Both the position numbers and the translations under genes were made by a program. A stretch of DNA of 64,000 nt, from contig JAFCMP010000076.1 in NCBI GenBank assembly GCA_017506865.1, positions 62,001 to 126,000 on the forward strand, written 5' to 3'. Position 1 is the stretch's first letter. The number at the start of each line of letters is the position of its first letter. This stretch comes from Tribonema minus. Lineage: Eukaryota; Sar; Xanthophyceae; Tribonematales; Tribonemataceae. Below the pieces are notes generated by a model. That model saw only the letters and a program-made list of their open reading frames with translations. It was not told the DNA's origin and did no database searches. Shown piece by piece: positions 12,414-20,926 of the stretch.

Positions 12414-12429
12414 GTAGGGTGTACTTCAT
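10315..12429 (-). CDS. LINE A C-terminal polyprotein fragment with RLE-type endonuclease
   Basis: A 704-residue open frame. The apparent ATG and next few codons come from target DNA, so the true start is missing. Residues 1-60 hold the post-reverse-transcriptase RHGGLGI motif. Residues ~70-340 are a low-complexity Ala/Thr-rich linker encoded by imperfect GCT/GCA repeats. Residues ~475-620 resemble the RLE of R2-like LINEs: a CNC...CMHGC cluster, VHNSVKRATQRILR, RRMDIVL, MVDVTCFEA, then K in AKTTHYSGHY, consistent with a PD-(D/E)xK fold. The C-terminal helical region includes LATLAIGSFGSI. Resemblance is by motif, not by a search. The frame is open throughout, so the insertion may be fairly young. 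Confidence 0.75.
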   Translation of the reverse strand: MKYTLRGAHFHLAAHGPALQQARLPIRHGGLGITSACDIADAAYVAGTLQALQPALSGWAGVLQQAAPQAAADNAAEDAATQAAPAAAAAAPAPAASAAATVTAAAAVASGGATAPAAATASTAGRSYGAAIPATHDAAAAGSGAAAAAQAAPAAAAAAAAHGATTPAAAAAAAAAAAPASEAAAAAAAHVAPQVASAASLTAASTAAAAGIGNTAATGPTSLRAAAAPATGAASAGGAATVPAATAAMAVAAANAAGAAPTPAAAATPLAAAATAGGAAAAPAHAAAAAVNAGAARSTPAMLQGAAAAEVARLPLMRTIATAATSLRAATGDKLEHILPPALTPLQQQPPTQQPPLRPTAGGGTGADTACVLDASALQLQCSLKRPNQSALADAVATELADKVEADLQQLPQGTQRTQALARFRSQRHMHSIGMAFLNEPMYSTTASFDGLSWQLAVKRAIGVEEQTAGCNCAGSRRAAPCMHGCVKPRVKAHDTIVHNSVKRATQRILRQYLKTGLVDEDYTPFLGSAGPPGSRRMDIVLPADAFPVTGYDDPTRHLPLMVDVTCFEAQVASRAAKTAADPERCCRDQEAAKTTHYSGHYDQNCYKLATLAIGSFGSIEEQGRKLLEAVATEYASRMSVPGGARPKALKGIALARLRSALSAALHMAYSGRVMTHMAESRGGGHMEEDVGEDPEMPFGGGGV

Positions 12430-12475
12430 ATGTACGTATGGACTTGTATTTATAAAGGCCCAACTTCATATGTAC
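12423..12475 (-). mobile_element. 27-bp LINE B-type 3' tail with 13-bp target duplication
   Basis: ACTTCATATGTAC occurs at 12423-12435 and 12463-12475, enclosing 27 bp (12436-12462). Read on the minus strand the insert matches the last bases of LINE B near 25915-25943 (TTTATAAATACAAGTCC). It is an extreme 5' truncation, and LINE A copy (c) later inserted next to it, overlapping its target copy. Confidence 0.75.
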
Positions 12476-13942
12476 AACCACACCAGTGTCATGCCAAGCA
12501 TGCCGTGGACATACGTGAGCGCGCTCACATGGTACTGATGCTGCTTACATTAGTTGCGCTGTTTATTTGTTGCGAATGCTTCTCTTGTGGTTTCCTCAAG
12601 CCAAAGGCTGATGTACAATGGTTGCATACATCCCTAGCACTCTACATGGTGCCTATATCCATGCAATGCGCATAGACTCGCTTTCGGTGAACATAATTGT
12701 GAGGCAGAGCCTCAGATGTGGCAGATGTATCAAACATGACAACAGGCGAACACCAAATACATGACTCGACACGTCAACAGGTGAGACATTTTGGTTGCAG
12801 ATGTGTACATGACTCTGTCCGTTGCCACGTGCCTGCACGAGGTAGTCTGGTTACGTCTGCCTTGTAGTGCACTGTGCATACCATCAGTAGTGGCTGCATG
12901 GCTACTGGTTGGTGGCGTTTGAAGAACTATCAAGTTGGAGTTGGGAGTTGGCGCCAGCCAAGGCCCGGGTGTGCCGGTTTGTGACCCTCAGCGTGTGTTG
13001 ATGTTGATTGAGCCAGCAGTCATGACACGCCACGCATGCCATGCAATTTTGTCATGACGGACAATTGCTTAAGCCTCAGCTAACACATGTTCCAACCAAT
13101 GATACGAAGCACTTCGAAGTATATGATTAGCCATCAATGTCAACAAAGTGTATGCTGTCAAGATGTCACTTATACGTGATCCTGTGCCATACGCATGTAT
13201 GTATACACGCTTGGAAAACCAATACTTCCATGCATGTCGGTTTTAGCCTAGCTAGTTGTGCTGGCATAGCAATATACTGGAGACAACCGACATCCTCCGA
13301 GCCCTCCTTCCACAGTTTATACTTCTATACAAATCCTAGAGTATAATATTTGAGGTATGCGGACCCATGTCTGTACATGATTGCCACAAAGATTTTGGTC
13401 ACAGCGCTAGCCCGTGCAGAGTCTACACACCATGCAATGGGGCAGCTAACATTGCTGCAGTTCCGAGTGCTGCCTTGGCGCCAGCTGAAACTCCATCAAC
13501 AATTGTTTAAGGACAACCAAAAACTGCAAGGTGCCACAGTGGTATGCATCTCACAGGCATTCAGCGATGTGTGAAACCCTGAGCCAGCTCTAAAGATAAA
13601 TTTTAAGTGACTGCTTCAGTGAAATTCTTGACGTAAACAATACCAGAGTCAAAGCAAGGGCTGCTTACATCGAGAGCAGTGCGCACGCATTTCACACAAG
13701 CAGGAGCTGTCGTGGTGGTGCATGGTCACGGTGGTGCTGCGCAATCATTATGGTGCCAAACTTGCTTCGAACAACCCTGAAACAATGCATTGCCAACCGG
13801 AATGATCAGGACATTGAAAGAAGCAGGATTCTAGGAAAAATTTGGAGTGAATATCTTCACCATGACTAGGTTGCATTGTACATCAAGTTGAGGTCACCGT
13901 TAGTCACAGTGCTACCTGCAGGCATGCTGATGATACTGCCGG
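12476..13942. other. intergenic, no feature recognised
   Basis: Between the LINE cluster and the 3' end of PPR-SMR copy I. AT-richer, with many short open frames but none with family resemblance or splice support. Confidence 0.5.
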
Positions 13943-16900
13943 CTATGCATCTGATCGAGGGATGATGATTCTGCCCGGATGTGCTGCTGGCAACAAGTGG
14001 TGGATGCCCTGAGCATTGAGTGTATCGCAGACTGCAGCTTTCAGCAGGCCGTCACCTTGCCCGGTGATGATGTACAGCGGATTTGTGCGCTTACTGGCAC
14101 TCGATTGCCGCAATCGCAGCTCATGCCGAATCGCAGCCCGACCAGTGCCCCGATTCACTTTGTGAAGGTCCATCTGCAGCGCAAAAAAACATGACTATTA
14201 TAATACTGTCATTGACGGACGCAGTTGCACACGGCACAAGTGCAGAACTGACAGTTGCCTACTGGCATATGATATCCCAATCTAAGACCCATGTACTAAC
14301 CAATTGTTGTATGTGTCAACTTGAACATGGCGTTAAAGCGTACAAATTTCTAATTGACTTGGTGGTAACCTGTGCAGAAGCGGCGGCTTACCACATTGCG
14401 GTTCAAAGCGACTGGTTACAGTAGTGAAGGCTGCTTTCTATACTTGGAAATAGAAATACAAGACTATCACAGAGCTCTGCTGATGCCCTCATCACATGCA
14501 TATGAGCATCCTACAGCTATCAGTTCATGAGGGCAACATTTTTCTCGTGTCACTGTCATGAGACTGCAGACGTGATGTCGGCTGCAGTAATTCTTAGACT
14601 AGACAAAAGTGCATGGGTGCAGTGGCAAAGAGCGAGAGCAGAGAGTTTGTTTCGTTGCCAGTGAGTCCACTCCATGAAGCCATTTACTGAATTTGCTGAG
14701 CTCAAAGTTGATTCTTCAAACACTTTTAAGTAGCACATTCACTCCAACAGTTTTTATTGATACCGCCCATTTTTGATGCTTCTACTTTAAATTATATCAC
14801 GTGCACTGCTCGCGAATTGCCTTCTGGCGCTGGCTGCCATTCAACAGCTGCCAAAACTCATCACATGAACACCAGGCAGATTGCTGCCAGCAAGGCTTGG
14901 CGCAGGTGCGGGCGTGGCATATAATCTGCAAATCTTCACATGGCAGCCATATGTAGGTGATAGAACTGATCCCGTAAATTACCTGAAAAAGGTCTCAACT
15001 GCATGCTGATCGCCAAGAACCCGTCACTACAGTGCCACATTCTGAGCTGTAAATTGTACTCACCACAGTACCATTTGGCTGAATGTTGCCTGAGGCATCT
15101 TTCATCTTGACGCTGCGCCATGGCCTGTATGGCTTGATTGCTCCCGACAGCAGCGCATCTTCGTACAGCTGGTCTGCCCTCTTGAGATCACCTGCTGTAT
15201 CTGCAGCATGAATAATGCTCTTCCATGTTGGAAGGCTTGGCTGTACCCCTGCGGAACGCATCCTGCTGATGACTTGCTCTGCTGCGTCCAGGCGCTGCAC
15301 CTCAATGTATGCCTTCATGAGGCTGGTCATGTAAGGGAAGTGTGAACAAAGCAGCAGGCAGCCTGAGGCTGTGAAGCATACTTAGATCACGTGGCAATGA
15401 GCTGAAACCTTCAAATAGTACGCCAGAGCTCAATGCAAGAGTTGAACAATCAAGTGACAATGCATAGCAGCTAATACAGCGTCACGGTGGTCGTTTGTGT
15501 GCATGACGTTAGATCATCGCAGAGCAAGGAGTCATACACGCAGGGTCGTGCCATGGCTGGCTGTGGAGTTGCAAGTGTCATCAAACCTGTATGTGCCACT
15601 GGGCAAACAAGTATTGTGTGGCTGTCAGCGTTGCAGTCCTGGTATCAGAGCAGTGCACACCAATGAGGAAGCAAGTGCATTCAAGTTTCTGCGAGCCAGT
15701 GAGGTGCCAAGTGCATGTCTCTGTGATGGCCGGCCTTTCACGTGACACTGTCATTGAGAGTAATACGAGATTGCCCATCATAACGATTGTGACACTGCTC
15801 ATACATCTTGCAAAACATACATGTATCACACATGCTGTTCTTTAAATCAGTAAACCTGCAGTGCACCTGCAAATTGGAATACATGGAGCAGGTGCGGGTC
15901 ATAAGCAAGCGCTGGAGTCTGCACAGTCTCTTGAGCAGTTTGAGGCTCTTCGCTCGCACTCAGTTACTCATTTACTGACGTTCAAGGCATAGCCTGGCCC
16001 TCACTGCCCTCCACTGTGACAGTCTGTGCAGCTGATAGTAACTGTTGACAATGCACTGCCTTCAGAACACAAACAAACATATCTAACCTCAGGCTGCCTT
16101 ATGGTTTTGCAGCATTTTGATGATGATGACGTAACCAAGAAACCTGGACGTTCAACCTGGTAGTGCATGTATGGGTTCATTTGCTGAGTTCCACCATGAT
16201 GACCAAGGGATTGCATCATTAGCTGTACACCTGAACCCCCCGCATGAAATTACAACATCACAGGGATAGATGTCTTGTGACGCTGTGCAACAACTTGAAT
16301 AAATCAGATGCATCACCACCACACATGGTGCTGCATTGAGTTGAGCACTGCTTTAAGAGCTGAGCGTTTCATCTTGAATCAAGCAACGGCGGCACTATCA
16401 TAATGCTTCATCTCCTCTGAGTGCAGTGCAACTTGAACTTCGGATTCAATTGAATGGCCACTGCACTTTCATGGTACTCTTTGCAACCCCATTTGTGCGC
16501 TGCTCCATGTCATGACCTGATACTCAGATACCAGCCTGCGCTGTGAAGTGTCAGCATGTTATACATTTCGTATACTTTACGCACCTGGTGAAGGTAAAAG
16601 CATTCGGCTTGACATTAGCAGCTTGGCACATTTCTGCAAACACTGCCTCCGCCTTCTCCGGCTCCTTTGTCGTTGCATAGAAGTTGATCCGTGAAGTGTA
16701 GCTCCGGACATCAGGCTCCAGCTGGAGACGATGCATCTCCTTCCAGATGTCCTGAACAATGCCGCATCGCCCCGCGGCAGCAGCGTGGGCCAGCATGGTG
16801 TTCAAGGTGATTCTATTAGGCTGTTGTCCGCTTGTGCACATCTCCCTGTACTTTGCCAGCATTAATTCCACCTGGCCTGCCCTTCCGATGGTGTCTAAAA

Positions 16901-18422
16901 GCGTATTCCAGCTCTGTAAGTCCGGCACAATTCCCTGCAGTGCACAATGCGCCAGTCACAACATTGGCGTACAAGCATCAAGATTGCAGTCAGCCCATTG
17001 CATAAAGATTTCACATAAGTACTAGTAGCACGAGACGTAACACTTGCCCACAAGGGCTAGGCATGTGGGGTACATACATACCTTTGTGTACAGTACGTGC
17101 AAAGCATGCTGGACGTCCACCGCGTAGTACGACAAACTGAACACTCAGTTGCTGAACACAGTGCTGCCAGGTGCAACAACATGTTACAGGAAGTACAACG
17201 CCAAAACAACGATGATGCAGTAGTGTTGGTGTCGTTAATTTGTCAACGTTCATAATATCCAGGGACAGTACTACCATGCGTAGGGTGAAATGATGTGCAG
17301 CCATGACGCCATGTAGTAGTGCACGTCTCATACATGAACGAAGATGTGCCCAGGGTTTAAATGACCTATGCTCACTTGTCGCAAGGTAAAGGCACCAGTC
17401 TATTCACTGACTGGTAACAAACTGAATCAGATGCAGACTCATTGTGTGCGCATGAAGGCTTGTGCAATGCTGCACTCTCACATCATGACCTCATCACGCA
17501 TGCATTATCGTGATCACCTGGGTTGCCATCTGCTGAAAGATGATGGAGGCGTTGACCGGGTTGCGCTCCCTTGCACACACCTTCAGTGCAGCATTGAAAT
17601 TTTTAACATCAGGCGCAACCCTTGTGTCTCTCATGAGCTGCAACAGCTTGATGGCCATCTTGCTGCCGCCTCTGCTGTCGCCAGCGGGCGTCACGACTTC
17701 GCTGCGCTCATCGCGGACGCAGTTCGTGGTGAGCATGAGAAAATCTACCTTGTCGGGGCTTATACCAACCTCCTGCATTGCTTTGATGAGCTGCACTGCG
17801 GCATTCAGCCGCCCTGCTTTGCCGAAAGCTAACAGCACAGCGCTGCATGCACGATGGGTCCAGCCAAACCCTTCCCGCTTCATCTCGCGCAGCAGCTCCA
17901 TGGCTTTGAAGGGAAGTTGATTTTCATACGCCTGGATGGCCAGCTCATAGTCATGGCTATTGGCTCCTGAAACCTGCAGCCGTCTCAGGGCAATCATGGC
18001 GTGCTGGGGCTGATGACTGCACGCCATAGCCTTGAGAAGTGCCCTCACTTCCAGAGCAGTGGGTTCACTGATGGCGTTGAAGATGTGAAGAGCGTCTTGC
18101 CATCGCTCTGTCTGCCCAAGGCACGTATGCTATCGGCCGGTGAGGCTGGCGGAGGCGGCTTGTCCCCGCGTGAAGAGTGCTGTTGTCTCGTGGTGCAATT
18201 GCTGACGATGCAGTGCTGGTGCGAGGCTCGCTGCATTATGTTCAGTTGCTGACGGTGCCAGTGCGACGGCCCATGTGTTGCAGCCCCAGGGTCACGACTG
18301 AGGTGCTTCGCAAAAGCCCATGTTGCTGCTCGCACCTGTTGCAGGACACGAGTTGGTGGCGCATTGCTGCCCACACATCTGGCTAGATGGCGACCAGGGG
18401 CTAGGAGCCTCGCGAATAGCAT
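13943..18422 (-). CDS. PPR-SMR protein, copy I (4 exons, one frameshift)
   Basis: Exons on the minus strand: 18422-17518, 16934-16585, 15322-15064, 14173-13943 (stop TAG), about 581 residues. Introns are GT-AG and phases join exactly (NAFTFT+SLMKAY across exons 2-3). The N-terminus (MLFARLLAPGRHLARCVG) is basic and could be an organelle transit peptide. Exons 1-3 give about eight pentatricopeptide repeats, e.g. DLQSWNTLLDTIGRAGQ. Exon 4 is a small MutS-related (SMR) domain with MDLHKVNRGTGRAAI and LYIITGQG. PPR-SMR proteins act on organelle RNA or gene expression; the specific target is unknown. Compared with copy II there is a one-base deletion near 18100, within codons matching GKQKRWQ, which shifts the frame. 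This could be a real lesion or an assembly error. Confidence 0.75.
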
Positions 18423-18565
18423 GCTTGGTGTGGCACCACTTCCTCCTCCTCCTCTACTACACACACATTTTTTTTTCCAAACCATAGCAATCACCTTACA
18501 CTTCAAACGTGAAGTTTCCACTCATCTTCAAAGTAAAGTTTTTCAAGAACAAAACTTTTTGTCCC

Positions 18566-18722
18566 CAGAAGCAGCCTTGAAACGTTAGCTATACAGAAGC
18601 AGCCTTGAAACGTTAGCTATACAGAAGCAGCCTTGAAACGTTAGCTATAGCTATACAGAAGCAGCCTTGAAACGTTAGCTATATATAGCTAACGTTTCAA
18701 GGCTGCTTCTGTATAGCTAACG
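18566..18722. repeat. tandem 28-bp repeat ending in an inverted copy
   Basis: Four direct copies of about 28 bp containing CAGCCTTGAAACGTTAGC, followed at about 18688-18722 by one copy in reverse orientation, joined through TATATATAGC. A transcript would fold into a stem. Lies just upstream of PPR-SMR copy I (minus strand). Confidence 0.85.
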
Positions 18723-18840
18723 TTACATAAGGACCCAACTTCAACAACATAAGGCCCAACTTCAATAACATAATGCCCAACTTCAATAACATAATACCCA
18801 ACTTCAATAACATAAGGACCCTACTTCATATATAAGATCA
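18723..18840 (+). repeat. tandem ~21-bp repeat (CATAAGGCCCAACTTCAATAA type)
   Basis: About five degenerate copies of a 21-22-bp unit with core CCCAACTTCAATAACATAA. Directly abuts the preceding array and lies in the upstream region of PPR-SMR copy I. Confidence 0.75.
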
Positions 18841-18914
18841 TCAACTTCAAGTGTAACACAATTAACTTCAACATAAGATATCATAAGATCCCAGTATATC
18901 TTCAAACACTTTTC

Positions 18915-19180
18915 AGCCGGGATGTGGTGATGCTCAGCTGCAGGAGGTGGTGATGCTCAGCTGCAGGAGGTGGTGATGCTCAGCTGCCGGGATGTGGTGA
19001 TGCTCAGCTGCCGGGATGTGGTGATGCTCAGCTGCCGGGAGGTGGTGATGCTCAGCTGCCGACACGGTGGTGATGCTCAGCTGCGGGAGGTGGTGATGCT
19101 CAGCTGCCGGGATGTGGTGCTCAGCTGCGGGAGGTGGTGATGCTCAGCTGCCGACAGGGTGGTGATGCTCAGCTGCCTCC
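18915..19180 (+). repeat. GC-rich ~24-bp minisatellite
   Basis: About eleven copies of a unit with core GGTGATGCTCAGCTGC and a variable GGGA(T/G)G(T)GGT segment. Units vary in length by a few bases. There are no spacers of the CRISPR kind. Further GC-rich repeats (TCGCGGATTGCCAT, CTCATCGCAGAAC) follow at 19190-19410. Confidence 0.85.
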
Positions 19181-19439
19181 CACATATCGCGGATTGTCAG
19201 GGACCTCGCGGAATGCCATGGATGCTCGCGGATCGCCATGAATGTCGCGGATTGCCATCATGCGTCGCGTGGCTGCCGTGGTGCTGATGGCAATGATGCT
19301 GTCATGCCCTGATGAGTGAGGCCTATGGTGGTGTCTTATCGCAGATCGCAGAATGTCTTATCGCAGAACTCGTCTCATCGCAGAACGTGTCTCATCGCAG
19401 AACTGTACGCCGCGAGATGCTGTCGTGCCAACTCGCAGT

Positions 19440-20510
19440 AACGAGAGACGGCCCCAGCGCTGGTGATTGCCATTCGAGAGGCACTGCTGGACGGGATGGT
19501 GGCATACGTCACGCAGGGGGCGGGCAAACAAGGGGCCAGCATGTCATCGATGCGTCAACTGACCGCGCATGCAGCAGCCCAACCTGCGTGTACTTTTTAT
19601 TAATTCTCGCTCAGGGCGCGAAAAAGCCCAGATGATTGGCATCTAGCTGTAAGGAATCTACATGTCGTATGACAGTCTGAAAGTGTCGCAACGACAACCA
19701 CTCAAACGCCGCCGCCGCCAAATGGCATCTCGGGGTCCTCCCCTACGTCCTCCTCCATGTGCCCCCCCCCCCTGGATTCTGCCATGTGTGTCATGACACG
19801 GCCAGAGTACGCCATGTGGAGCGCTGCCGACAGTGCCGAGCGTAAGCGCGCCAGGGCGATGCCCTTGAGAGCTTTAGGGCGCGCTCCTCCGGGCACTGAC
19901 ATCCTGCTGGCATACTCCGTCGCCACAGCCTCCAGCAGCTTCCGCCCCTGCTCCCCGATGCTGCCAAATGACCCTATTGCCAATGTGGCAAGTTTGTAGC
20001 AATTCTGATCATAATGACCAGAATAGTGGGTAGTTTTGGCGGCCTCTTGGTCGCGGCAGCATCGCTCGGGGTCTGCTGCAGTCTTCGCCGCCCAGTACAC
20101 GTGAACAATTCGACACGTACGGGACACGCGCTCGCTGCCTCGCAATCGAGTACGGCACAAATGAAACGGACAGCGCGGACAGCGGGCACACGCTCCTGCT
20201 GCAACGCCTACAGGAAGAGGGCGTGTGGGGACGGCCCCTCGGTTTGTCTGTGTGGGCCATTGTTGCAGCGGTCTACGCGGTCTCGGTGACGGTGTGGCAG
20301 GCCGAGCCTCAGGCCACTGGCAGCATTCAAAAATCAACAGGGCTGGTGCTGGCACAACTGATGGGGCTGCCAGCGGTATTCGCACCGGCAACTCCAGCTC
20401 AGCCTGACTGCCATCTGGATGTGCTGTGGACGCCGCCTGGGCTATATACAAATGTGGGACACTTTGAACTGCTTGTCGCCCCTGCGGCAGCTCCGCCCTT
20501 GCCAACCACT
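19440..20510 (+). pseudogene. OTU-like cysteine protease region of LINE B, split by LINE A
   Basis: Before the insertion: DGPSAGDC (candidate nucleophile Cys, about 19447-19470), then in another frame AIREALLDGM and MSSMRQLTAHAAAQ. After it: REQFDTYG, then LLQRLQEEGVWGRPLGLS and finally NVGHFELLV (candidate catalytic His, about 20450-20475). The order GDC, then L..G.WG..L.LS, then H(F/Y).LL fits OTU proteases. Cysteine proteases of OTU or Ulp1 type are, from memory, known in some non-LTR clades. There is a frame change just after GDC. Domain identity is by motif only. Confidence 0.55.
19588..20093 (-). mobile_element. LINE A, 5'-truncated copy inserted into LINE B
   Basis: About 506 bp, nearly identical to 10198-10704 of LINE A copy (c), including the stem GGGCGCGAAAAAGCCC and the end of the coding region (VATEYASRMSVPGGARPKAL). 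The 5' truncation is at 20093; beyond it LINE B's OTU frame resumes. The 3' end abuts GTGTAC. A clean target duplication could not be seen. Confidence 0.85.
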
Positions 20511-20926
20511 GTGAGGAGAGAATTATTTGGGGCAATCCCTGGATACTAAAAGGCACCACAGGACATTAATGCAATGATCAAGTTGAAGATTGCACAACCA
20601 TTTGACCGAACATCAACAGTTCGCTTCAGCTCGCTCTGCGGATGATGGTGCAATCTTCAAACTTCAAATTGGACAAACTTGACTCGAGACGCTACTGTAG
20701 TTGAAGTACAACTTCAAGTGGAAGTTTAACATCAACTGTCACGCTCAGTATTGACCATCATCTTCAATTTGAAGTTTGACGGTTGCATCACCGTCCGCAC
20801 AGCATCCTGAAGCGAACTGTTGCTGTTCAGTCAAATGATTGTGCAATCTTCAACTCGATCATTGCATTAATGTCCTGTGGTGCCTTTTAGTATCCGGGGA
20901 TTGCTCCAAAAAATTCTCTCCTTGTG
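20510..20926. mobile_element. 409-bp MITE with ~140-bp inverted arms, TGTG target duplication
   Basis: The element spans 20514-20922 and is flanked by TGTG (20510-20513, 20923-20926). It begins AGGAGAGAATT and ends AATTCTCTCCT; the arms stay similar for about 140 bp each, roughly 90 percent identical. Removing the element and one TGTG rejoins LINE B's reading frame exactly (LPTTV to TASATTQ). No open frame of its own. Confidence 0.85.

Noticed and set aside
14995-15330. MTSLMKAY as the start of a separate protein
   Set aside because: The M-T codons lie in the intron; the exon begins within AG|C CTC and continues copy I exon 2.
18915-19180. CRISPR-like array
   Set aside because: Units follow each other directly with variable length and no unique spacers; eukaryotic minisatellite.
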